From NCBI RefSeq assembly GCF_020037015.1, contig NZ_JAIQDE010000038.1, positions 1 to 64,000 on the forward strand: a stretch of 64,000 bases of DNA. The letters run 5' to 3'. The stretch comes from Corallococcus sp. AS-1-6. GTDB taxonomy: Bacteria; Myxococcota; Myxococcia; Myxococcales; Myxococcaceae. Both the position numbers and the translations under genes were made by a program. Below, piece after piece: positions 1-8,522 of the stretch. Position 1 is the stretch's first letter. Every line of letters begins with the position of its first letter. The notes beneath the pieces were generated by a model, which was given only the letters and a program-made list of their open reading frames with translations, was not told the DNA's origin and ran no database searches.

Positions 1-102
1 CTCACGTACCTGCTGGAGCACGGCCGGGAGGAGCTGCTCCACCGCTTCAACCGGACCCACCCCGGCCACCTGTCCAAAGCCTGGCGCCAGCCCGTGGTGT
101 AG
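1..102 (+). CDS. C-terminal end of a possible SUFU-like immunity protein (partial)
   Basis: Only the last 33 codons and a TAG stop are inside the window, in frame from base 1. The tail ends in HLSKAWRQPVV, which closely matches the end of the immunity protein at 62060-63304 (HLSRSWRQPVVS). Both also share an upstream LL-x-x-GR pattern and a helix with RF. This suggests the lost 5' part carries the same SUFU-like domain and that the gene may be another immunity gene whose toxin lies left of the window. The family call rests only on that similarity over about 33 residues. Confidence 0.55.
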   Translation, partial: LTYLLEHGREELLHRFNRTHPGHLSKAWRQPVV

Positions 103-729
103 CTACCGCATCCCCAGCACCAGCCACACCGCCAGCGCTCCATACAGCGGCACGTTGAGCGCCAGCGTCAGCCGGTTGATGCGCCGGAACCGCTCCTGCT
201 CCGCGTCCGCGAACCACACGCCGTCCTCGCCGGTGGTGCGTCCCTCCACGGCCTGGTGGAACAGCGCCGCGTACGCCACCTCCACCATCAGGCTCACCAG
301 CACCAGGCCCACCAACGCCAGCGCCCACACATCGCGCCCATCGAGCACTCCGGCCCACTTCTCCCCGGTGTACACGAGCCCCGCCCCCACCAGCGCGATG
401 CACCCCAGGTCATGGCCCACGCCATACGGTGGCCGCCAGTTGCGCGACACATAGAGCATGTAGAGCTCCGCGGCACCGCGCAGCCACATGGACACCGCGA
501 ACGCCCCCAGCACGAGGCGCGCCTCCAGCGGCACGGACGCATCCAGCGCCACCAGCGGGCACACCAGGAACCAGAGGAACACCGCGTACAGCAGCCACGC
601 CAGCTTCGGCCCGGAGATGCGCCCACCCCGGCCGCCCTGCGCGTTCTGCCGGCGCCGGAACCCCAGCGCCACGCTCGCGCACGCCAGCAACGCCACCACC
701 AGGAACACCCGCGTCGACGAAGTGAGCAT
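103..729 (-). CDS. Integral membrane protein of unknown function
   Basis: This 208-residue protein starts with a hydrophobic helix (about residues 6-22) and has four or more further helices, with a short basic loop rich in Arg and Gly near residues 24-36. It contains the segment SRNWRPPYGVGHDLG but no family motif I recognise. Its ATG overlaps the TGA of the upstream desaturase gene by one base (TGATG), so the two are probably translationally coupled. By context it may work with the desaturase on membrane lipids; that is inference only. Confidence 0.75.
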   Translation of the reverse strand: MLTSSTRVFLVVALLACASVALGFRRRQNAQGGRGGRISGPKLAWLLYAVFLWFLVCPLVALDASVPLEARLVLGAFAVSMWLRGAAELYMLYVSRNWRPPYGVGHDLGCIALVGAGLVYTGEKWAGVLDGRDVWALALVGLVLVSLMVEVAYAALFHQAVEGRTTGEDGVWFADAEQERFRRINRLTLALNVPLYGALAVWLVLGMR

Positions 730-1652
730 CAGGAGGAACGGGGCCGGGGATAGTGATGGGGAAACCGCTCGACGTACCACGCGCGAAGCCGGGGCAGGTG
801 CGTGAGGGACACCTGCGGGTGCAGGTGATGCACCACGTGCATCCCGATGTGCCGGGGCGCCAATGCCAGCCGCCCCCACCACCCGAGCCCATGGTCGCGG
901 GTGCACGCGAACACATCCCCCAGCGTCCGCCCCTGTACGGGCGCGGCGGTGTGCTCCGCGAGCAGCCGGTACGCGTTGAACCCGGACGCCACCAGCAACG
1001 GCACCCCATATCCCCACAGCACCGCCGAAGGCCACCGCACCGCCAGCGCCAGCACGCCCAGGTGGAACAGCACCTGCCCCACCTCCGCCCGAACACACGC
1101 CGCCACCTCCGCGTCGCGTGAAAGCACCCGCCCGGAGCGGTCCTGGAGGAACACGCGCCCATACGCCGTGCGCAGCGAAGGCAGCACCCACGCGCAGAGC
1201 CCTACCGGTCCCCGCAGCACCCAGCCGGGAATCACGCTCAGGAGCAGGAACCACCGCCACGCCGTGCGCAGCGGTCCTCCATCCGGAGGCTTGCGGTACG
1301 GATCCGACGGCAGCCCCGCGTCACGGTGATGGCGAAGGTGGTGGTAGCGCATCGCCGCCAGCGTGGACGCGATGGGATATCCCGCGACGGCCTCCAGCAG
1401 ACACAGTCTCCATTCGCGTCTTCGCGAAGGCAGGTGGACCGCGTCATGAAGCAGGACGCCCAGGGCATGCAGCCGTCCCGCGACGGCGAGCACCGCCAAC
1501 GGCCTCAGCACCGGAGGAGCCCAAGCCATGACCGCCCACCCCAGGGCCATCCCCGCCCACTCCACGGCCGCCAGGCGCAGCAGTCCGGAGGGCGTTGCGG
1601 GAACGAGCAGCTCGCGAGGCACCGCCGCGCGGCGAGGCAGGGAAGAGGACAT
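729..1652 (-). CDS. Membrane fatty acid desaturase-like di-iron protein
   Basis: The 307-residue protein has the three histidine boxes of membrane desaturases/hydroxylases: H69DAVH73, H105LRHH109 and H272VVHH276, which together bind two irons. Hydrophobic stretches flank the boxes (about 25-60, 135-150, 205-235). It should introduce a double bond or hydroxyl into a lipid acyl chain at the membrane. The ATG at 1652 is preferred over a GTG at 1709. The gene is divergent from the RnfD/CRTAC1 fusion across 105 bases that must hold both promoters, and it is coupled to the membrane protein downstream. The lipid substrate cannot be read from sequence. Confidence 0.88.
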   Translation of the reverse strand: MSSSLPRRAAVPRELLVPATPSGLLRLAAVEWAGMALGWAVMAWAPPVLRPLAVLAVAGRLHALGVLLHDAVHLPSRRREWRLCLLEAVAGYPIASTLAAMRYHHLRHHRDAGLPSDPYRKPPDGGPLRTAWRWFLLLSVIPGWVLRGPVGLCAWVLPSLRTAYGRVFLQDRSGRVLSRDAEVAACVRAEVGQVLFHLGVLALAVRWPSAVLWGYGVPLLVASGFNAYRLLAEHTAAPVQGRTLGDVFACTRDHGLGWWGRLALAPRHIGMHVVHHLHPQVSLTHLPRLRAWYVERFPHHYPRPRSS

Positions 1653-1757
1653 CGGGTGCCAGGACTCCACGCATGGGCGCCGGACGCAAGCCCCGCGCGG
1701 ATTGGACACCCGGAGACGGGCGCGGCACGCTCCGCGCGTGCACCGGGACGGTCAATC

Positions 1758-4607
1758 ATGAGTGTGGATGTGCCGACGCAGCCGGCCCTCGCGGGCACGC
1801 GCGTGGAGTGGGGCGGCTGGGTCTTCCCCCGCTGGAACGACCCGCGGCTGCCCTTCGCGGCGCTGCTCACGCTCTACGGCGTGCTGGGCTTCACCTTCTT
1901 CGGCTTCAACCGCAGCCCCGGGCAGATGGCCTTCCTGGTCGTCTCCGGCACGCTGCTGGACGCGGTCCTGGGCTGGGTGCTCAAGCGGCGCAAGGAGCTG
2001 CCGCTCTCCGCGTACATCTCGTGCTGCTCGCTGGCGCTGCTGCTGAACTACTCGCACGCGAGCACGCTCTTGTGGCTGCCGGTGTGGCTGGCCATCGGCT
2101 CCAAGTACGTGCTGACCTTCCAGGGGCGGCACGTCTTCAACCCGTCGATGTTCGCGGTGGCCGTGTCGCTGCTCACCACGCGCGAGCTCATCACCGCCGC
2201 GCCGGCCTATCAGTGGGCCAACGGCGAGGTCGCGCTGTCGGCCTTCATCGTGATGGCGGCGCTGGTGCTGTTCTTCTTCCGCGTGGGGCGCGGCTGGCTG
2301 GTGGTGAGCTTCCTGACCTTCTACGCGCTCCAGACGGCGCTGCGAGCGTTCATCCTCCGCCACCACCTGCCGCCGGAGGTGCTGTTCCTGGGCACGCTGG
2401 GCGCGCCGTCGTTCTTCATCTTCGTCTTCTACATGCTCACCGACCCGGCGACGTCACCCGCGACGCCGAAGGCCCAGGTGCTGGTCGCACTGGCCATCAC
2501 CTGCGTGGACCTGGTGCTGCACCTGAAGGAGAGCGTCTACACGTTCTTCTACGCGGCGCTCACCGTGGCCACCTGCCGCTTCGTGTTCATGCACGCGCGC
2601 GAGCTGTGGCGCACCCGGGGCGCGTCGCTGCGCCGGCTCCTGGCCCCGGACATGGTCAAGCGCGTGGGCGTGGTGGGGGGACTCGGGGCGGTGCTGGCCA
2701 CGGGCTACGCGGTGTCGGCGGCGCAGGGGGAGCGCCAGGCGCCGCTCGCGTTCCGCCTGGACGCGCAGGACCTCCAGCAGGCGGGCCTGGACTCGCGGAT
2801 GGGACACACGCTGGAGGAGCTGGATCCGCGCGTGGCCCACGTCGCCAAGTGGCTGGTTGCCGTAGGCGACGCGGTGGCCACCGGCGACTTCGACGGGGAC
2901 GGCAGGCTGGACCTGTTCCTCACGCACCCGCTGGGCACGCCGGAGCACCACGCGGGCCTGTACCGCAACCTGGGCGGGCTGCGCTTCGAGCGCGTCCCCG
3001 TGCCCGCGCTGGAGCGCTTCGCCACCCGCTACAAGGAGGAGGGGCTGGCGGGCGGCGGGACGTTCGTGGACTGGGATGGGGACGGGGACCTGGACCTCGC
3101 GGTGGCGGTGGCCTTCGGGCCGGTGCGCCTGCTGCGCAACACGCTGCGAGAGACGGGCACGGCGGGCTTCGAGGACGTGACGGAGTCCGCGGGCGTGACG
3201 GACCACGCGGTGAGCCTGGGGCTCACGTTCCTGGACTACGACCGTGATGGGCACCTGGACCTGCTGGTGCTCAACGCGATGGCCACGCACCTGCCGGACT
3301 ACCCGGAGCCCGCGCCGCCGCTCAACCTCTTCAAGCTGCCGGAGCCGGAGTCCGCGGGGGACCGCCGCATGCTGCGCTTCATGCATGACGGCTGGCACAA
3401 CGCGAACAACGGCGGGAAGAACGCGCTCTACCGGGGCCGGGGGGACGGCACGTTCGAGAAGCAGGACGTGGACGCGCTGGGCCTGAAGGAGACGCACTGG
3501 TCGCTCGCGGTGAGCACGGTGGACCTGAACCACGACGGGTGGACGGACCTCTACGTGGCCAACGACTTCGGGCCGGACGACCTCTACCTGAACGAGGGCG
3601 GGCGGCACTTCCGGCACCTCGTGGGCGACCGCTTCGGGGAGATTGGCCGCGACACGTACAAGGGCATGAACGCGAGCGTCGCGGACTTCGACCGCAACGG
3701 TTGGTTGGACGTGTACGTGTCCAACGTGCACCACTCGCTCCAGGCGGAGGGCAGCCTGCTGTGGATGGTGGGGCCGGGCGAGGACGCCTTCGTGCCCCGC
3801 TTCCAGGACGAGGCCACCTTCCGGGGCGCGCTGAACGAGCGCCGCTTCGGCTGGGGCGCGGCGGCGGGGGACCTGGATGATGACGGGTGGCCGGACCTGG
3901 TGCAGGCGAACGGCATGGTGGACGCGCGCCTGGACGCGGAGAAGTGGCGCATCCCGGCGGGACAGCGCAACGACTACTGGTACGTGAACCACAAGCTGAT
4001 GCAGTCCGGCCCGGAGGTGCACACGTACGCGGACAAGTGGGGCGACATCCGGGGCCGCGTGCTCTATCCGAACGAGGCGCGCCGCGTGTACCTCAACCTG
4101 GGCGACGCGAGGCCGGGACACTTCGTGGACGTGGCGAAGGAGGTGGGCATCGAGGCGCCGGACAACTCGCGAGGCGTGTTGATGGCGGACCTGGATGACG
4201 ACGGCGACCTGGACGTGCTCATCACCAACCAGCACGCGCCGGTGTCGCTGTACCGCAACACGCTGCGAGCCAGCGCCACGGACGCGAAGCCGGCTGCTCA
4301 CTTCGTCGGGCTGTCGCTGGTGGGGGACGGTCAGCGCACGCACCGGAGCGCGGTGGGCACGCGCGTGGTGGTGTCCTACGAGGAGAACGGCCAGCGCGTG
4401 GAGCAGGTGCGCGAGGTGGGTCTGATGGGCGGGTTCTCCGCGTCGGCGGATCCGCGGCTGCACTTCGGTCTGGGGCGTCACGCGGGGCCGGTGAAGGCGG
4501 TCATCCACTGGTATGGCGCGCCGCCGCAGGAGGTGACGTTGGAGGCGGACCGCTACCAGGAGGTGCGCCAGCCTCCCGCGCCCACGGCGTTGCGGGGAGG
4601 GCCCTGA
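1758..4607 (+). CDS. RnfD/NqrB-like membrane domain fused to CRTAC1-type FG-GAP propeller with ASPIC/UnbV domain
   Basis: The 949-residue protein has two halves. Residues 1-300 form a polytopic membrane domain resembling RnfD/NqrB, including MLTDPATSP near residue 229, which matches the MLTDPVTSP region of that family. I see no SGAT-type motif for covalent FMN. A further helix at about 303-322 is followed by a large extracytoplasmic part with FG-GAP/VCBS repeats (DFDGDGRLDLF near 376 and several DxDxDGxxD loops likely to bind calcium), ending in an ASPIC/UnbV domain (about 848-940, with HFGLG). It begins a tight operon: the next ATG is 4 bases after its stop. Its role, perhaps an anchored redox or scaffold component, is unknown. 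Confidence 0.85.
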   Translation: MSVDVPTQPALAGTRVEWGGWVFPRWNDPRLPFAALLTLYGVLGFTFFGFNRSPGQMAFLVVSGTLLDAVLGWVLKRRKELPLSAYISCCSLALLLNYSHASTLLWLPVWLAIGSKYVLTFQGRHVFNPSMFAVAVSLLTTRELITAAPAYQWANGEVALSAFIVMAALVLFFFRVGRGWLVVSFLTFYALQTALRAFILRHHLPPEVLFLGTLGAPSFFIFVFYMLTDPATSPATPKAQVLVALAITCVDLVLHLKESVYTFFYAALTVATCRFVFMHARELWRTRGASLRRLLAPDMVKRVGVVGGLGAVLATGYAVSAAQGERQAPLAFRLDAQDLQQAGLDSRMGHTLEELDPRVAHVAKWLVAVGDAVATGDFDGDGRLDLFLTHPLGTPEHHAGLYRNLGGLRFERVPVPALERFATRYKEEGLAGGGTFVDWDGDGDLDLAVAVAFGPVRLLRNTLRETGTAGFEDVTESAGVTDHAVSLGLTFLDYDRDGHLDLLVLNAMATHLPDYPEPAPPLNLFKLPEPESAGDRRMLRFMHDGWHNANNGGKNALYRGRGDGTFEKQDVDALGLKETHWSLAVSTVDLNHDGWTDLYVANDFGPDDLYLNEGGRHFRHLVGDRFGEIGRDTYKGMNASVADFDRNGWLDVYVSNVHHSLQAEGSLLWMVGPGEDAFVPRFQDEATFRGALNERRFGWGAAAGDLDDDGWPDLVQANGMVDARLDAEKWRIPAGQRNDYWYVNHKLMQSGPEVHTYADKWGDIRGRVLYPNEARRVYLNLGDARPGHFVDVAKEVGIEAPDNSRGVLMADLDDDGDLDVLITNQHAPVSLYRNTLRASATDAKPAAHFVGLSLVGDGQRTHRSAVGTRVVVSYEENGQRVEQVREVGLMGGFSASADPRLHFGLGRHAGPVKAVIHWYGAPPQEVTLEADRYQEVRQPPAPTALRGGP

Positions 4608-4611
4608 GGCG

Positions 4612-5373
4612 ATGCTCTCCGCGATGAAGGGCACCACGGTGCGGCGGGAGGACCTGGACGCCGGCACCCGGGCGCGGATGTTGGCGCTGATGCAGTGCTG
4701 CTACGTGGGCGTGAGCGCCGAGCGCTTCCACGCGGACCTGGACGCGAAGCAGTGGGTGTTCCTGCTGCACGCCCGGCGCACGCGGGAGTTGGTGGGGTTC
4801 AGCACGGTGCGGGTGGCGGAGGAGGACGGTGTGGAGGTGCTGTACTCGGGAGACACGGTCATCCATCCGGACTGGTGGGGCCACAAGACGTTGCAGGTGG
4901 TGTTCGGGAGGTTGTTGCTCGCGCGCAAGCTGCGCCGGCCGTGGAGGCCGCTGTACTGGCTGCTCCTGTCGGGCGGATACAAGACGTACCTGTTGGCGGT
5001 GAACTACTTCCCGCGCACGCATCCGCGCCGGGACTGGACGCCGCCGGAGGGGCGCTCGGAGTTCCTGCACGGGCTGGCGACGCGGTGGTTCGGCGCGCAA
5101 TACGACGCGGCGAAGGGGACGCTGCGCTTCGATGGCGAGCACTACCGGGTGAGGGACGGCGTCTCGCCCATCGACCGCGACGCGGCGGCCCATCCGCACA
5201 TCGCCTGGTTCGCGGAGCGCAACCCCGGCCACGCCGAGGGCGAGGAGCTGGTGTGCCTGGTGGAGATCCGCGGCTGGGACCTGGCGAGGGCGCTGGCACG
5301 AAGTGTCTGGGGCCAGCTCCGCCGCTGGGCACGACGAGAGCGGGACGCCTCGCGGGTCCGCGTGGGGACGTGA
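4612..5373 (+). CDS. Acyltransferase-like protein (GNAT-like), function unassigned
   Basis: This is a 253-residue soluble protein. The middle (about residues 35-100) has the strand-helix order of a GNAT fold, with FLLHARR, LVGFSTVRVA and a following helix where acyl-CoA would bind, but no classical R/Q-x-x-G-x-G/A loop is obvious. It starts 4 bases after the upstream stop and has a strong purine-rich ribosome site. It sits between an RnfD/CRTAC1 protein and a GH3 ligase, so transfer of an acyl group from CoA or ACP to an amine is a reasonable guess. An unrelated fold remains possible. Confidence 0.6.
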   Translation: MLSAMKGTTVRREDLDAGTRARMLALMQCCYVGVSAERFHADLDAKQWVFLLHARRTRELVGFSTVRVAEEDGVEVLYSGDTVIHPDWWGHKTLQVVFGRLLLARKLRRPWRPLYWLLLSGGYKTYLLAVNYFPRTHPRRDWTPPEGRSEFLHGLATRWFGAQYDAAKGTLRFDGEHYRVRDGVSPIDRDAAAHPHIAWFAERNPGHAEGEELVCLVEIRGWDLARALARSVWGQLRRWARRERDASRVRVGT

Positions 5374-5510
5374 CGTGCTGACCGCGACGATGGCTCGGCT
5401 GATGCCGTCCGCGCGGCTCGCTGCTCCGTGCGGAGGTGAGGCGTGCTGACTTCCCGCACGATGCTGTCCGCGACGATGGCGGCGCTGACGCCGTCCGCGC
5501 TGCGCTTCCG
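5373..5510 (+). repeat. Diverged tandem duplication of the GH3 gene leader
   Basis: The stretch from 5373 and the stretch from 5458 align for about 50 bases with few mismatches (shared core CGCGACGATGGC and later GCCGTCCGCG), offset about 85 bases. The first copy could encode a 24-residue peptide beginning MLTATMARLMPS, close to MLSATMAALTPS in the real GH3 protein. It ends in TGA at 5447-5449, overlapping the GTG start of the GH3 gene. It may be a relic of a local duplication or a coupling leader peptide. Confidence 0.6.
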
Positions 5511-7092
5511 TCATGCGCTGCGCGAGCCTGAAGCCGCGCAGGCGGAGTGCCTCACACGCATCCTCCGCGCCGTGGAGGGCACGGCACAGGCGGCGCGGGT
5601 GCCGCACTTCGGTCGCATCCGCACCGCTCGGGAGTTCCAGGACGCGGTGCCCATCACCACGCCGGACACGGTGGCGGAAGACGTCGAGCGCATCGCGCGA
5701 GGAGAAGCGCGGGTCCTCACGCGCGAACCCGTGCTGCGCTTCGAGCTATCCGGTGGCTCCTCGGGCGCGTCCAAGCGGGTGCCGGTGACACAGGGCCTGC
5801 TGCGCGAGTTCCAGCGCGCGCTCGCGCCCATGCTGCACGAGGTCTTCCTTCGCCGTCCCGCCGTGCGCGAGGGTCCCAGCTACTGGTCCATCTCCCCGCT
5901 GGGCCGGAGACTGCACAGGACCTCGGGAGGCATCCCGGTGGGCTCGGCGGAGGACAGCGCGTGGTTCCCGCGCCCGTTGCAGCCACTGCTCTCGCGCGTC
6001 TTCGCCGTGCCGGGCTCGGTGGGCCAGGCTCCCCACGTCGAACCGTGCCGTTACGTCACGCTGTGGTACCTCGTGCGGTGCACGAACCTGTCGTTGATCA
6101 GCGTCTGGAACCCCAGCTTCCTCACGTTGCTGATGGACGCCCTGGAGCGGCACGGCGAACGGCTCGCGGAGGACCTGGAGCGCGGCACGCTGCGGCCCCC
6201 CGAACACGACGCGGAAGGCGCGCCCGTGGGCAACGACCCTGCCTGGACGGCGCTCGTACAGGGGCTCCAGGGCGTGCGTGAGATCCCGAGAGCCCGGGTG
6301 CTGCGTGACGGGCTGCCCTCCGCGCGCACGCTCTGGCCAGGGCTCGCGCTCCTGAGCATGTGGACGGACGCCCAGGCCTCGCACGCCGTGGCCGGCGCAT
6401 GCCGCCGCTTCCCGGGCGTCGAGGTCCAGGGCAAGGGCCTGCTCGCCACGGAGGGCGTCCTCACGGTGCCCCTCTTCGAAGCACCCGCGCCGGTGCTCGC
6501 GGTCCGCAGCCACTTCATCGAATTCATGGATCCGGAGCACCCGGACGCACGCCCACTCCTGGCGCACGAGCTGACGGCGGGACGCACCTATGCGGTACTG
6601 CTCTCCACGTCCGGCGGGCTGCTGCGCTACCGGCTGGGGGACCTCGTCCGCGTGGAGGGCTTCGTGCACGCGACGCCCTGCCTGCGGTTCCTCGGCCGAG
6701 CTGACGCGGTCTCGGATCTCGTGGGCGAGAAGCTCTCCGCCTCGCGAGTGGGCACGGTCCTGGATGCCGCGCTGGGCCCCACGCGTCCCGCCTTCGCCAT
6801 GCTCGCGCCGGAGTGGGGGACACCGCCGGCCTACCGTCTGTTCGTCGAGACGGATCAACCCACCGACGCACTGGCCGCGAAGGTGGAGCGCGCCCTGTGC
6901 GAAGGCCATCACTACCGCTACGCACGGGAGCTGGGGCAGCTCGGCCCGGTGCGCGCGGTGCGCGTGACACAGGGGGCCCGGCGTTACGAGGCCCGATGCA
7001 TCCAACTCGGTCAGCGCGCGGGCGACATCAAGCCCGTGGACCTGCACCGTCAGGCCGGCTGGGCGGAGTGGTTCGGAAGAGGGACGTCATGA
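5443..7092 (+). CDS. GH3 auxin-responsive-promoter family acyl-adenylating ligase
   Basis: The 549-residue protein has the GH3 layout of the ANL-like adenylate-forming enzymes. It shows the phosphate loop SGGSSGASK near residue 105, the LSLISVWNPSF segment, an ATEGVLTVPL motif where GH3 enzymes have their adenylate-binding motif, and LRYRLGDLVRV near residue 395. Characterised plant members adenylate a carboxylic acid and join it to an amino acid; bacterial members are mostly uncharacterised. GTG at 5443 is chosen because GGAGGTGAG lies 3-6 bases upstream; ATG at 5461 is an alternative. Its stop overlaps the Rieske start (ATGA). Confidence 0.88.
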   Translation: MLTSRTMLSATMAALTPSALRFRHALREPEAAQAECLTRILRAVEGTAQAARVPHFGRIRTAREFQDAVPITTPDTVAEDVERIARGEARVLTREPVLRFELSGGSSGASKRVPVTQGLLREFQRALAPMLHEVFLRRPAVREGPSYWSISPLGRRLHRTSGGIPVGSAEDSAWFPRPLQPLLSRVFAVPGSVGQAPHVEPCRYVTLWYLVRCTNLSLISVWNPSFLTLLMDALERHGERLAEDLERGTLRPPEHDAEGAPVGNDPAWTALVQGLQGVREIPRARVLRDGLPSARTLWPGLALLSMWTDAQASHAVAGACRRFPGVEVQGKGLLATEGVLTVPLFEAPAPVLAVRSHFIEFMDPEHPDARPLLAHELTAGRTYAVLLSTSGGLLRYRLGDLVRVEGFVHATPCLRFLGRADAVSDLVGEKLSASRVGTVLDAALGPTRPAFAMLAPEWGTPPAYRLFVETDQPTDALAAKVERALCEGHHYRYARELGQLGPVRAVRVTQGARRYEARCIQLGQRAGDIKPVDLHRQAGWAEWFGRGTS

Positions 7093-8237
7093 CGATGCCC
7101 ACGGTGGACCTGGACGCGGAGGCGGACCTCGCCCGCTGCGGCGCGCTGAAGGACTTCTGGTACGTGGCCTGCCTCTCCACGGAGCTGCCCGCGAACAAGC
7201 CCGTCGCGCGCACCGTGTTCGGCACGGGGCTGGTCCTCTTCCGGGGACCCGACGGCACCCCCACCGCGCTGCGAGACCGTTGCCTCCACCGCAACGCGCG
7301 CCTGTCGAAAGGAGACGTCTTCGACGGACGGCTCGGCTGCCCGTACCACGGCTGGGTCTACGACGCGTCCGGCACGGTGGTGGAGATCCCCGCGCTGGGC
7401 CCGCCCCAACGCGGCGAGAAGCTGGACACGCGAGCCTGCGCGCACGAAGGGCTCAAGCCAGCGCCCTGTGACGTGGGACAGCTCGCGCGCTTCCCCACGC
7501 GAGAACAGGACGGGCTCGTCTACGTCTACCTGGGCAAGGATGTGACACAGGCCCGAGCGGAGCCCTTCCGGGTCCCCTACTGGGGCGAGCGCGGCTGGAC
7601 CGTGTACTTCATGGTCACGCGCTTCGCGAACGGCGTGACGAACCTGGTGGAGAACTTCATGGACGTGCCGCACACGTCCTTCGTGCACCGGGGCTGGTTC
7701 CGCAATCCCACACGCAAGCGCGTCCCCTCCACCGTGAAGCGTCACGCGGGCCGGGTGCGCATGACCTACCACCAGGAGGAGGACGCGCTCACCGGCCTGG
7801 GGCGGTTGTTCAACCCGCGCGGCCTGCCACTCGTGCACACGGATGAGTTCATCGTCCCCAACGTCACGCGCGTGGACTACCAGTGGGGTGACAGCGGCTT
7901 CGCCATCAACTCACAGTGCACGCCCATCGGGCCCACGGACACGCTCGTGTACACGGCCATCAGCTACCGTCTGCCGGTGGACGTGCCGGGCGCATGGGTG
8001 GGCCGGGCGCTGACGCCGCTGGTGCGCTGGTACACGCGGCAGGTCATCCAGCAGGACGTCGTCATCATGGAGACGCAGCGCCAGGGACTGACGGACGGCC
8101 CCGGCGGCGGCGTGTACTCCAGCACGGAGGCGGACCTGCATCACGCGGACATCGAGGCGTACCGCCGCTGGCTGCGCGAAGGCGCGCACGGCCCCGGCCC
8201 CGAGGACGCGGAGCGCGACGTGGTCTTCTGGGTCTAG
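7089..8237 (+). CDS. Rieske [2Fe-2S] non-heme iron oxygenase (alpha subunit type)
   Basis: The 382-residue protein has a Rieske cluster site C65-x-H67 with 16 residues to C84-x2-H87, and a mononuclear iron site in NFMDVPHTSFVH with His195 and His200. It would hydroxylate or otherwise oxidise an organic substrate in the cytoplasm using electrons from a separate reductase, and no reductase or ferredoxin gene is nearby. The ATGA overlap with the GH3 ligase indicates coupled translation, so the two probably act on one product. It ends convergently with a small membrane protein, the two TAG stops sharing a CTAG. Confidence 0.9.
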   Translation: MTMPTVDLDAEADLARCGALKDFWYVACLSTELPANKPVARTVFGTGLVLFRGPDGTPTALRDRCLHRNARLSKGDVFDGRLGCPYHGWVYDASGTVVEIPALGPPQRGEKLDTRACAHEGLKPAPCDVGQLARFPTREQDGLVYVYLGKDVTQARAEPFRVPYWGERGWTVYFMVTRFANGVTNLVENFMDVPHTSFVHRGWFRNPTRKRVPSTVKRHAGRVRMTYHQEEDALTGLGRLFNPRGLPLVHTDEFIVPNVTRVDYQWGDSGFAINSQCTPIGPTDTLVYTAISYRLPVDVPGAWVGRALTPLVRWYTRQVIQQDVVIMETQRQGLTDGPGGGVYSSTEADLHHADIEAYRRWLREGAHGPGPEDAERDVVFWV

Positions 8238-8479
8238 ACCGTGCTGGCCTGCGTCTCCTCGGCCCCCGAGGACGGAATCAGGGCCAGGCAGTAGCCGGAG
8301 AAGAAGGTCGCGCCCAGGAAGACCCAGTGGATCAGCCCCAGGGTGAGCGGGAAGGGCATCGGCGGCAGGTGCTCATGCAGCCACATCAGCGTCGCCATGG
8401 CGTTGGACGCATGGCACGCCGCCGCCAGGCCCAGCAGCAGCGGGCCCGCGATCTCGATGAGGGAACTGACGGAATCCAT
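8234..8479 (-). CDS. Small two-helix membrane protein
   Basis: The protein is 81 residues with a hydrophobic stretch at about 9-30 and another at about 42-68, separated by WLHEHLPPMPF. No family is recognised. It converges on the Rieske oxygenase with a 4-base overlap. Codon use matches the neighbours, which supports a real gene, but its size leaves doubt. Confidence 0.6.
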   Translation of the reverse strand: MDSVSSLIEIAGPLLLGLAAACHASNAMATLMWLHEHLPPMPFPLTLGLIHWVFLGATFFSGYCLALIPSSGAEETQASTV

Positions 8480-8522
8480 GGCCGCGACCCTGCCAGAGGG
8501 CGCACGGCCGGTGCAAACCCGC

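Noticed and set aside
2454-4667. Long minus-strand open frame (737 residues) antisense to the RnfD/CRTAC1 gene
   Set aside because: Composition is Arg/Val/His-rich with no domain; it is the usual shadow frame of a high-GC gene. The plus-strand frame has clear motifs.
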